From Aureibacter tunicatorum (GTDB taxonomy: Bacteria; Bacteroidota; Bacteroidia; Cytophagales; Cyclobacteriaceae): DNA of 64,000 nucleotides. Each line of letters starts with the position of its first letter. Position 1 is the first letter of the stretch. Positions 9,630 to 17,615 of the stretch are shown in pieces. Under the pieces are notes generated by a model that saw only the letters and a program-made list of their open reading frames with translations, had not been told where the DNA came from and did not search any database. The stretch lies in the NCBI RefSeq assembly GCF_036492635.1, contig NZ_AP025305.1, positions 2,356,001 to 2,420,000 of the forward strand, read 5' to 3'. A program made the position numbers and the translations under genes.

Positions 9630-11345
9630 ATGGCTAAAAATAATCACTCTTCAGGAAAACCCTTATCAGTTGACGTTCTGGATTCAAAGTTCAAAGATGG
9701 AGCACAACCCACTGGTAATGACTTTGCAAACCTCATAGCTTCAACACTTAATTTAGTAGATGATGGCATTGAATCAATCGATAAAGGAAAAATAAAATTA
9801 TCCAATGAAGAGCATAGTATCGTCATATGTCCTGAAAAAATAAAATCTACAAATCAACTTATACTAAAGACGCTAAAAGGTAACCTGAAGCTTCATCCTG
9901 AAGAGGGCGAAGTACAGCTCAAAAATCTGAGTATGGAGAATTCAGAGGCTACTATTGAGCAGATTCAGGGACAAATCATCACAGGACAAGACAAAGTTAA
10001 CAAAAAAGCATTACCTACCACTAAAGCAGTTGTCGATTATATCAATCAATTTTCAGACAATACAAAAGAAGCCGTTCTCACTCTATTTCAAACTTTGTAT
10101 GCTACCTATACAAATCTAGTCATACAAGCCAGTAACCAGCAAATTCAAGTATTAAGATCCCTTTTAGAAAAAGAAAACATCTACAACTCCATCAGTGACT
10201 GCCTGAAGTGTGGAACCCCTGGAAGCATCTATGTGATGAGTACTACTGGAATATGGAGGGAGTACATTAATATCGTACGAACTAACGAAAGCTTTTCCTG
10301 TATGAACACCTTCGACTGGGAAAGTCTAGAACTGATCTTTTCTCCCCAAACCACACTTTGTCCTCCTCTTGACGATGGAAAAGTAGGGCAATCCAATCTT
10401 ATTAACATTATAGGGCCAAGTATAGAAGAAGGGCAAAAGCCTGAACAACTGAATGTTAAAATTACTGCAAATATTAATGGCGAAAAAGAACTACTCAAAA
10501 AGAAAACTAGAGCCATCTATTGTCAATCTGCCACTCTCGATTTTACAGGAAATATAAAGAATGCCTCTTCAGTAGAAAGTGGTGGTGCCATCAAGGTAAG
10601 TAAGCAAGGAAAAATAAAATTCAGAGGAGAAATAAATGGGTGTCAGTCAGATCAGTCTGGTGGAGCTATTGCCATAGAGCAAGGGAGCCATATGTATATG
10701 AAGGGTGACATTCTGAACTGCCAAGCAGGTTGCCCCCAGCAATGTCAGGAAAGCCTGCCACTCCGGAATGGAGGTGCCGTGTCGAATGCAGGCACCTTTA
10801 TTTTACAAGGCAATATTTTAAGCTGCAAAACGATGCAGTCAGGAGGAGCTGTAGAAAATAAGGAAGACGCTTACCTAGAGGTCCAAGGAAACCTCTACGG
10901 TTGCCAGGCCAAAGAAAACGGAGGGGCTGTATACGGAGGTGGAAAAATCAGAGTCTCAGGAATCAGATCCTGTCAGGCCATGCAGTCTGGAGGCGCCATG
11001 TATCTGTACCAAGCCAGTGAAGTATTTATGAGTGACTGGATTGAAGACTGCACAGCCAAACAAATAGCAGGAGCCCTTTACCTTGCTCCCATGGAAGAGC
11101 AAGCTATAAAGGTACAGGTATTCAACATTAGGAATTGTGGTATCGTGCAAGATCTAGATAAGATAATCGAGCAATGGGTTTATGCTTCCGGAGCTAATAC
11201 CTTGCTTATACTCACTTCCTTTGTGATTGATCTCTACGGAGGGGTCGGTAGATTAAACAACCTCCTACAGCTTAGTGCCGGAGCAAATTTATACTATTCT
11301 AATTATAGTGCTTATAATATAGGAACTCCAACAAGTTCACTGTAG
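9630..11345 (+). CDS. tail-fibre-like protein with Cys/GGA-repeat beta-helix
   Basis: 571 residues, no signal peptide. Residues 10-60 resemble the anchoring N-terminus of eCIS and phage fibres (FKDGAQPTGNDFANLIASTL). A central part with a long helix (about 130-185) follows. Residues about 305-500 carry seven to eight imperfect repeats of 23-26 residues with the pattern C-x4/5-G-G-A-[IVM], the first GGAI near residue 317 and the last A-G-A-L near 480. Such periodic GGA repeats are known in right-handed beta-helices such as chlamydial Pmp proteins. The last 70 residues form a non-repetitive tip. It most likely binds target cells. Which Afp13 homologue it matches cannot be told without a search. 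Confidence 0.72.
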   Translation: MAKNNHSSGKPLSVDVLDSKFKDGAQPTGNDFANLIASTLNLVDDGIESIDKGKIKLSNEEHSIVICPEKIKSTNQLILKTLKGNLKLHPEEGEVQLKNLSMENSEATIEQIQGQIITGQDKVNKKALPTTKAVVDYINQFSDNTKEAVLTLFQTLYATYTNLVIQASNQQIQVLRSLLEKENIYNSISDCLKCGTPGSIYVMSTTGIWREYINIVRTNESFSCMNTFDWESLELIFSPQTTLCPPLDDGKVGQSNLINIIGPSIEEGQKPEQLNVKITANINGEKELLKKKTRAIYCQSATLDFTGNIKNASSVESGGAIKVSKQGKIKFRGEINGCQSDQSGGAIAIEQGSHMYMKGDILNCQAGCPQQCQESLPLRNGGAVSNAGTFILQGNILSCKTMQSGGAVENKEDAYLEVQGNLYGCQAKENGGAVYGGGKIRVSGIRSCQAMQSGGAMYLYQASEVFMSDWIEDCTAKQIAGALYLAPMEEQAIKVQVFNIRNCGIVQDLDKIIEQWVYASGANTLLILTSFVIDLYGGVGRLNNLLQLSAGANLYYSNYSAYNIGTPTSSL

Positions 11346-11425
11346 AGTTTAAGAAGAATTATCTAAATCTCATTTAATAATCGATTCTGGAATCAGAATC
11401 ATTAACTATAATTTTATAAATAATT

Positions 11426-11827
11426 ATGCAAGAACAAAAGCAAAAACAAGAAGAACTAAATCTAAAAAAAGATGAACCTAAAGGTAATTCTCAGTCGAAA
11501 TTAAGTTTACAAGACTATAAAAACTATGCGCTAATTACAGGATTAACTTATTATGGTGGAAACCAATTTAAGAAAAGAATGGAAAATGTAAAATCTCCTT
11601 ATCCTATTTATAGAAGCCCTTTAGATATAATAATGAAACAAAATTATTTTAAAAAGGCACCAAGCGGTATTAAAATGGTAGCATTATCAGCTTTTCTATC
11701 AAGTTATGGAATAAGTAAGTTAAATAAAAATGGTCATTTTGATGTTATTAAAGATTTAGCAAAGTACACAAAAAAGGGGACGGCACAGTATGATCCTAAA
11801 GATCACCAATATTCAGAAAATATTTAA
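11426..11827 (+). CDS. small basic protein at end of eCIS operon, possible cargo
   Basis: 133 residues, not recognised. The N-terminal 30 residues are highly charged and probably disordered (Lys/Gln/Glu-rich). The remainder is basic with a moderately hydrophobic stretch near 85-105 (IKMVALSAFLSSYGISKL). There is no signal peptide. It is the last gene before a strong terminator and is co-directional with the fibre gene, 80 nt upstream. That position and the disordered N-terminus fit a particle cargo or an accessory protein, but this is inference only. Confidence 0.55.
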   Translation: MQEQKQKQEELNLKKDEPKGNSQSKLSLQDYKNYALITGLTYYGGNQFKKRMENVKSPYPIYRSPLDIIMKQNYFKKAPSGIKMVALSAFLSSYGISKLNKNGHFDVIKDLAKYTKKGTAQYDPKDHQYSENI

Positions 11828-11863
11828 ATATAAGTATATGGTGTTTGTTTAGTAGTATTTGAT

Positions 11864-11899
11864 AAAGGATCTAGTGTGTTAGCTAGATCTTTTATTTTT
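11864..11899. terminator. strong bidirectional terminator after the eCIS operon
   Basis: Arms at 11864-11874 and 11883-11893 pair over 11 bp (one G-T pair) around an 8-nt loop, followed by a T-rich run. Because the arms begin with A residues on the left and end with T residues on the right, it can stop transcription from both sides. It sits between convergent genes, the small eCIS protein and the cytochrome gene. Confidence 0.85.
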
Positions 11900-11927
11900 G
11901 TGGGGGGAATTAATAAAATATAACGCT

Positions 11928-13712
11928 TCAAATGTTAATATCATCCAATGTCAGCATAAATGAAATGATATCCTGAATTTCCGACGGGGACAGATGAAGG
12001 GAGTCTGATGGCAAGGTTTGATGGGCTAGGTTAAAGCCTCTGCCATTTCCTCCGCCTGCATTATAGAAATCCATGACTTCTTCCAATGTCTCAAATACGC
12101 CATTGTGCATATATGGAGCCGTTTTATTGATATTCCTAAGCGTTGGCGTTTTGAAAAAGTGCTTTCTTTCGGGGGTTTGGAATATATCATATCTGCCCAA
12201 ATCGTTGCTTACAGGCGAGTCATTGCTTGCATTGTCGGGAACTCCCAAAGATTCAAGTTCGGAATGCATGAAAGTAGGAGGAAGGGTTCCATTGAATACG
12301 GGAGCGAAATGGCATGTTCCGCATTGCGCTTTGCCCATGAATAGATTGAATCCATTGATTTCGTTTTCGTTCATGCTCTGCTCCTCATTTCTCATATTCT
12401 TGTCAAATTTTGAAGTGAATTTGTTTAGATCTCTGATATAGGAAGCGATCGCATTTCTTATGTTCAAAGAATTAATCTTGCCAGCATACAAAGAGTCGAA
12501 ATCGCTTCGATAGGCAGCGATGGACTTTACCGTTTTGGCTATTTGTTCGGATGAGGAATGAAATTCATTTTCGTTTTCGACAACTCCTAAAATCTGTCCT
12601 TCCAATCCTTTCGCTCTTCCGTCATAAAAAAAAGATTTTTGCAAGGAAGAGTAAAGCAGGGTAGGCGTGTTCCTTTTTTGCTTGGGAAATTTTGTCAAGC
12701 CATCGGTGAATGCTAAATTCTCGTCATGGCATGTAGCGCAACTCATTTTTTGGGATAAAGAAAGTCTTTTGTCATGGAATAGCTTTTTTCCTAATCTGGA
12801 TTTTTCTGCGTTATGAGAAAGTTGTTTGTCAAAATCTATAAAGTGGCTAGTATTGAATGTCGATTTTGAAAATAGGCTTTGCGCATTATTGGCAATGGCT
12901 CTTTCAAAAGGAAAGTTTACTTGCCAATCACTAACGGTTTTATTCCATAGATTAATCTGTCTTCGCACTCTGTTTTTTAGAAAGTCATATCGGTCGAAAG
13001 CTTCAAAGTCGGTTTGGCTCAGAGTTGTTTTTGTTTCGTTGATTTCATTTTTCCATTCCTGCAAGAGTTGTTTATCCGAGAATTTAAAGGCATAGATATC
13101 TAAAACCTGAGAGATGTAATCATAGCAAAAAATGGATTCTTCAAGCGATTTGCCACTAGCAGGACTATCAAAACCTGTAATGCTTGTCAATGCTATTCGA
13201 AAGATTTGTTCTCGAATCATCCAAAGCAAATGATAGTCTTTTATTTGGATGTGGAGGTTGGCTTTTATAAGCTTTAGACGTTGTTTTGTGTAAGTGATAA
13301 TTTTGAAAAGCTCTTTCTGGTCAAAAGCATCAGCATAGATCATTTCCTCTAATACTTGATATCCAAATGGTTTCAAGTATTTGATATTCGTAGCGTCTTC
13401 TTCTTCAACTTTCAAAAAATTGGCTTGGTTGAGAGCACTGTAATTATCCGGATCAGTGAAGGCTAATACCAGCTCCGCTTTTTTGAATGAATCTCTTGAT
13501 TTGTGATAGAAGTATTTGTGTTTACTATTTTCAGAGACAAGAATGGTGTCTAAATAGTCAATCGCATGTGTTAAGTTTTGAGCATATGAATGCTCTAATT
13601 CATTTAGCGCTTTTTTATCCAACAAGTCAGTGCTTTGCTTGGGTTCGCAAGAAATAATAAGAGTTAAAAAAAGGACTCTAAAAAGTCCTTTTAATTTTGA
13701 ATATGCTGACAT
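11928..13712 (-). CDS. diheme cytochrome c peroxidase/MauG-family lipoprotein
   Basis: 594 residues. The N-terminus is a lipoprotein signal ending LTLIISC, so the protein is likely envelope-anchored. A helical domain of about 270 residues precedes the CCP/MauG domain. The two haem-binding motifs are C325-A-T-C-H329 and C464-G-T-C-H468. The C-terminal signature FKTPTLRNINKTAPYMHNG is typical of the family. These enzymes oxidise substrates with peroxide or modify protein side chains; the substrate here is unknown. The gene lies 2 nt after the PhoX-like gene, so the two are surely co-transcribed. Confidence 0.9.
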   Translation of the reverse strand: MSAYSKLKGLFRVLFLTLIISCEPKQSTDLLDKKALNELEHSYAQNLTHAIDYLDTILVSENSKHKYFYHKSRDSFKKAELVLAFTDPDNYSALNQANFLKVEEEDATNIKYLKPFGYQVLEEMIYADAFDQKELFKIITYTKQRLKLIKANLHIQIKDYHLLWMIREQIFRIALTSITGFDSPASGKSLEESIFCYDYISQVLDIYAFKFSDKQLLQEWKNEINETKTTLSQTDFEAFDRYDFLKNRVRRQINLWNKTVSDWQVNFPFERAIANNAQSLFSKSTFNTSHFIDFDKQLSHNAEKSRLGKKLFHDKRLSLSQKMSCATCHDENLAFTDGLTKFPKQKRNTPTLLYSSLQKSFFYDGRAKGLEGQILGVVENENEFHSSSEQIAKTVKSIAAYRSDFDSLYAGKINSLNIRNAIASYIRDLNKFTSKFDKNMRNEEQSMNENEINGFNLFMGKAQCGTCHFAPVFNGTLPPTFMHSELESLGVPDNASNDSPVSNDLGRYDIFQTPERKHFFKTPTLRNINKTAPYMHNGVFETLEEVMDFYNAGGGNGRGFNLAHQTLPSDSLHLSPSEIQDIISFMLTLDDINI

Positions 13713-13714
13713 GC

Positions 13715-15139
13715 TTACCTTTCTAATCCTTCAACAACATACAAAATACTGCCTTCGCTATTGCTTGGGCTATCTGTAGCTTTGGGATCAGTAAAGCTTT
13801 CATTCTCCCAGCCATGGTTTTGGCTGATGATCATAAATGTGCCTTCCTTGTTGATAATATCCGATATATCAACGACACCTGTCAATTCCCAGATTTTATC
13901 AGATGTGCCATAACCATTTGCTTCGGCGGACTTTTGATCGCATTCCAATACTGTTTTGAAAGCTTTGGTTTGCAGGTTGTATTGATACATTCTTGCAAAA
14001 TGCTTCTTATCCTCTTGATCAAAATAGCCATTTGGATCTTCCTGTATGTAAATATAGTCTTGTGTCACAGCGATATTGTCCGGACTGTGAAATGAAGCTT
14101 CAGGACTGCCTTTGATATCGCCATCCAATACACAGCTAATAGAGCCTTTAGTAGGATCATTCTCATTAAGATTTAGCTTGTAAACTCTGCCGAATTTGCT
14201 TCCTTTTCCTTCCAGCGCAGGGTGTTTTCTGCCTGTAACGCAAAAATATACTTCTCTATTATTTTCAGCGTTTCCTCTTCTCCAATCAATATCTTCTACG
14301 CGAGAAAAGCCCATGACTCCTTTGATTTTGGATTCCTGATCGAGCAGGTCGAATTGTCTTTCATCCAGTTCCACGAATTCAATTGGATACTCATTGCCTT
14401 TTTTCATATCCACTTCGAATTGAACTTGCGGATCATTGACTTTAAGACCGTAAAGCTTGCCATTCTCTAGATCCCCTCTATCTCCAATATACATGGCTAG
14501 TTGGCCTGAAGGAGTTTCATTGTCAGCGTGGTCATCTCCGATGAGAATAACTGTCTTTTCCGGAAATGCGTTTTTATTTAAAGCTACGGCATTTTCGACA
14601 GCCCATTGTCCAAGGCTTGTCAGAAGAGTCGCTGAGCTTGCTTTGGAGGCATCCTTGTAAGGATCTGTAGCGAATACGCCTCTGGAAGACTTGCCAGCTT
14701 CTCCCCCCGAAAGATACAGTGGACCAAAACCATGATCTTCAGGCGTGATAATACTTCCTGAGCATTGTGCGGTTCTGGCTGTTCCAACCGAATTGACAAT
14801 ATATTCTCCTCCCACAGGCTTCAAGGTTGAATCAAGTTTAATGCGGGCGATAGAATAATCACCTTCCATATTATTGATAAGCGAGAAGCTTCCGTCTTTA
14901 TTGGCCAAAAGGGCTGCCCCGTCGGCAGCTGATCCATATACAAATTCAGGGGTTTCAGAGAGTTTGTCTTCACTGGATAGAATAGGGTAGACTTTCAGGT
15001 TGGGAAAGTCTTCGCTCACTTTTAAAAAATTTGGCGTTTTGGAATGCGCCTCAAGTTTGATGTGATTTTTAGATTGCGTGGATTCTTGCTTGCAACCAAG
15101 GAAAGCAACTGCGATAACAGAAAGTATTATCCTTTTCAT
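13715..15139 (-). CDS. PhoX-like (DUF839) lipoprotein
   Basis: I place the start at the Met 11 codons inside the longest frame, at 15139, because it gives a proper lipoprotein signal (MKRIILSVIAVAFLGC). The mature protein has the DUF839/PhoX beta-propeller pattern: blades with GGE, ENAVALNK, FSRVEDIDWRRG, FHSPDNIAV and IYIQEDPNG. PhoX enzymes are calcium/iron alkaline phosphatases, but many DUF839 lipoproteins lack proven activity, so phosphatase function is only possible. It is directly coupled to the diheme cytochrome downstream and follows a CobW GTPase and a decarboxylase on the same strand. Confidence 0.8.
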   Translation of the reverse strand: MKRIILSVIAVAFLGCKQESTQSKNHIKLEAHSKTPNFLKVSEDFPNLKVYPILSSEDKLSETPEFVYGSAADGAALLANKDGSFSLINNMEGDYSIARIKLDSTLKPVGGEYIVNSVGTARTAQCSGSIITPEDHGFGPLYLSGGEAGKSSRGVFATDPYKDASKASSATLLTSLGQWAVENAVALNKNAFPEKTVILIGDDHADNETPSGQLAMYIGDRGDLENGKLYGLKVNDPQVQFEVDMKKGNEYPIEFVELDERQFDLLDQESKIKGVMGFSRVEDIDWRRGNAENNREVYFCVTGRKHPALEGKGSKFGRVYKLNLNENDPTKGSISCVLDGDIKGSPEASFHSPDNIAVTQDYIYIQEDPNGYFDQEDKKHFARMYQYNLQTKAFKTVLECDQKSAEANGYGTSDKIWELTGVVDISDIINKEGTFMIISQNHGWENESFTDPKATDSPSNSEGSILYVVEGLER

Positions 15140-15255
15140 TGTGTAGTAGTTTTTAGAGTCGCAAAACTCCACATTTTAATGAAAATAAAAGTTAATGTTT
15201 TATTACTTAAATATGGATAATATGAACTTTCTGTTAAAGGCTATGCTTTAAAATA

Positions 15256-16173
15256 CTATTTTGTTCGATTTTTGGCGTTTGCCAAGCTGTCTTGTATAGC
15301 TTTTTCTAATAATGCATGTTCACTGCCGGGACCTACGGTTAAGAGTTTTGGACCTGTCGTCGGAACACCGCTGTTAGGTCTAATGAATATTTCTCCATCC
15401 GGTGTTCTTTCAAAGAATGTGAACTGTTTTTCGCTGTTTATATGCGTGCAACCTTTGACTCTAAGGATGCTTTTGGGAATGGCGTTGCAAATCTCATAAA
15501 TGCAATCCAGGTCAGGCAAATCAGGCAGATCCACAGAACACGAAGCCCAATGAGCTTTGAGGTGGTCGAGTTTTTCAGCGGTATTATTTGAAGGAGACAA
15601 TTGAGGGAGCAAAGTCGCATCGATTTTGCTCATATCAATCACCTGAGCCGTTGGGTTGAGCTTTTTCAAGTGTTCAATTACAGATGAACGTCTTTCCAAA
15701 GTTGTTGATTCTGTACGCGTCAATACAATCATTGAGGATACTTGAATCTGATTGGCTTCAAGTTCATTGTGCATTCCTCGTTTTTGCCAGTTTTTGACAT
15801 CCACTACTGATATTTGAATAGGAGGAAGAAAACGCTTGTCTAATCCGACGCCAAGAAAACCCATCAGAGAGCATGCGTCCGAGGTTCCGTTTGCTTCGAT
15901 AAGAGTTATTCCATTTTCTCTTTCGGGAACTCTATTGACGAATTCCCTTAGTTCATTTATGCCGCTGCAACATATGCAACTACCGCTTAGTGCTTTGACA
16001 GATTGAATGTCTATCTTTTCGGTGAATTGCTGGACGTCAAGGTTCGCATTTTCATAGTCATTCAAAATGATAAAAGGATCCCATCCTTTGTTGATATAAT
16101 TGTTTGTTAAATGCTTGAGCAATGTGGTCTTTCCCGCGCCTAAAAAACCAACAATGGTGATTATTGCTTCCAT
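15256..16173 (-). CDS. CobW/COG0523-type GTPase (metal chaperone family)
   Basis: 305 residues, cytosolic. Walker A is GFLGAGKTT at residues 8-16. The family's metal-binding C-x-C-C is CICC near residue 67, within SGSCICCSG. The GTPase core ends near 200 and a short CobW C-terminal domain follows. Members insert zinc, cobalt or iron into client proteins or act under metal starvation. Neighbours with haem and possible Ca/Fe sites (MauG-like, PhoX-like) make a metal-related role plausible, but no client is shown. It lies 42 nt after the decarboxylase gene on the same strand, suggesting an operon. Confidence 0.88.
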   Translation of the reverse strand: MEAIITIVGFLGAGKTTLLKHLTNNYINKGWDPFIILNDYENANLDVQQFTEKIDIQSVKALSGSCICCSGINELREFVNRVPERENGITLIEANGTSDACSLMGFLGVGLDKRFLPPIQISVVDVKNWQKRGMHNELEANQIQVSSMIVLTRTESTTLERRSSVIEHLKKLNPTAQVIDMSKIDATLLPQLSPSNNTAEKLDHLKAHWASCSVDLPDLPDLDCIYEICNAIPKSILRVKGCTHINSEKQFTFFERTPDGEIFIRPNSGVPTTGPKLLTVGPGSEHALLEKAIQDSLANAKNRTK

Positions 16174-16215
16174 GATCTTATGTGTAGAATTACTGTTTAC
16201 TGTTTTTAGTGGATA

Positions 16216-17412
16216 CTAGCCTTTCACAAGTTCAAGGTTTTGACTCGTTGATTTTAGCAGTGTGCAAAATTGGTCAATCTTGTGTTTGCTGATATGCTGC
16301 ATTACGACAATATGCGCCTTGTTGCCTTGAGTCGCCAGTTGGTATTTTTGCACAATCTCATCGCAAGGTTTTTCAAAAGTAACGATTAATTGATCAGCAT
16401 TATAAGCGACATCAGGGTAGTTCATTTCGTTCAGGCTATTGTAAAGGTATTGGGCGTTTTCAATGCAGGTCATTGCTTCTTCTTTAAATCCATTGACACC
16501 CTTTTTCTGAATGATATACCAGAAATTCAATGCTAAAAAACCATTTCTTGAACCGCTAATTGTTGTGTCGTTCGCTTCCAAATAAGGTATCCAATTAGCG
16601 TCTTGGAATGTAGCGTCGTGCATGGATTTATTGGCAAGTAAAACTCCGCAAGGATGTATCGTGCCAGGGAATTTATGACCTGAAATAGCTATGCTGCTAA
16701 CTCCATTTGCGAATAAATCTTCTTTGGAACTCAAGAATGGGTAAATGAAGCCCATAAGCGCCGCATCAGCATGAATGTAAACGTCTTCTTTTGGAATATG
16801 TAGCTCATCAAGCACATTATGGATTTCGCTAAGTTCATCCATGGCGCCAGTCATAGTAGTGCCGATATTTAGATTGATGATTAAGCCGTATTCTTTATGC
16901 TTTGTATTTATTGATTTTATTTTCTCAGTTAAGTTTTTATAGTTCATTTCGCCGGATCCGTCGCAGTTTACTTGAAAAGCGTCTACGTTGAGCAGGTGAG
17001 CGTTTTTAGGAATGGAGTAATGACTGGATGAAGAAAAAAGGAAAAAGGGCTTCTTATTCTTTTGTGTGAAATATTCTCGGCCCATATATAGACCATATAA
17101 ATTGCCTTCTGTCCCGCCACTTGTAATATAGCCCCAATAGGATTCCAAGTCATATAATTTGGCTACGAAATCCAATACTTCTTTTTCGAATTCTTTGGTG
17201 TGCATCTTGGCATTGCCATGCACAGAAGGATCTCCTGCATTATTCAGGTGCAACTTTGCCAGACCGCTAATTCCAAGTATGGACAAGTCGTTGTTTTGAG
17301 GTATTTCAGGGTACCCAAAATAGGTCGCAGAGTTTCTTATCTGCTCAGCTAAAAATTCAGTTAATCTTATTTCCGCTTGAGTGAGTTTCTCTTGATAATC
17401 GAATTCTTCCAT
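16216..17412 (-). CDS. PLP-dependent histidine/serine decarboxylase family protein
   Basis: 398 residues, close to the size of bacterial PLP histidine decarboxylases. Seen in the sequence: TSGGTEGNLYGLYMGRE (phosphate-binding region), a stacking His in SSHYSIPKNA near residue 131, the PLP Asp in IHADAALMGF near 216, and the Schiff-base Lys in SGHKFPG near 245. This is group II decarboxylase folding, with best resemblance to the Hdc/plant serine decarboxylase branch. The substrate (histidine to histamine, or serine to ethanolamine) cannot be decided by eye. It is the first gene of a likely four-gene minus-strand unit. A purine-rich AAGGAGCAAGAAAG precedes the start. Confidence 0.85.
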   Translation of the reverse strand: MEEFDYQEKLTQAEIRLTEFLAEQIRNSATYFGYPEIPQNNDLSILGISGLAKLHLNNAGDPSVHGNAKMHTKEFEKEVLDFVAKLYDLESYWGYITSGGTEGNLYGLYMGREYFTQKNKKPFFLFSSSSHYSIPKNAHLLNVDAFQVNCDGSGEMNYKNLTEKIKSINTKHKEYGLIINLNIGTTMTGAMDELSEIHNVLDELHIPKEDVYIHADAALMGFIYPFLSSKEDLFANGVSSIAISGHKFPGTIHPCGVLLANKSMHDATFQDANWIPYLEANDTTISGSRNGFLALNFWYIIQKKGVNGFKEEAMTCIENAQYLYNSLNEMNYPDVAYNADQLIVTFEKPCDEIVQKYQLATQGNKAHIVVMQHISKHKIDQFCTLLKSTSQNLELVKG

Positions 17413-17615
17413 TCTTTACTTTCTTGCTCCTTGTTTGATATCTTCCAATGCATTAATTATAACATTGGCTTATAATCATGTCTAATATCTAATCAAAATA
17501 ATAAGATTATTTACTAAATAAAATGGAGTAAGTGAATTTGCAGGTGTTTAAAACCAAATTCATCGCAATGTTAGGCAGATGACTTGAATTTGTCGCTTAT
17601 CTATTGTTCGGAACT

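Noticed and set aside
11928-15172. Open frames on the plus strand opposite the cytochrome and PhoX-like genes
   Set aside because: They have no domain and mirror strongly supported minus-strand genes.
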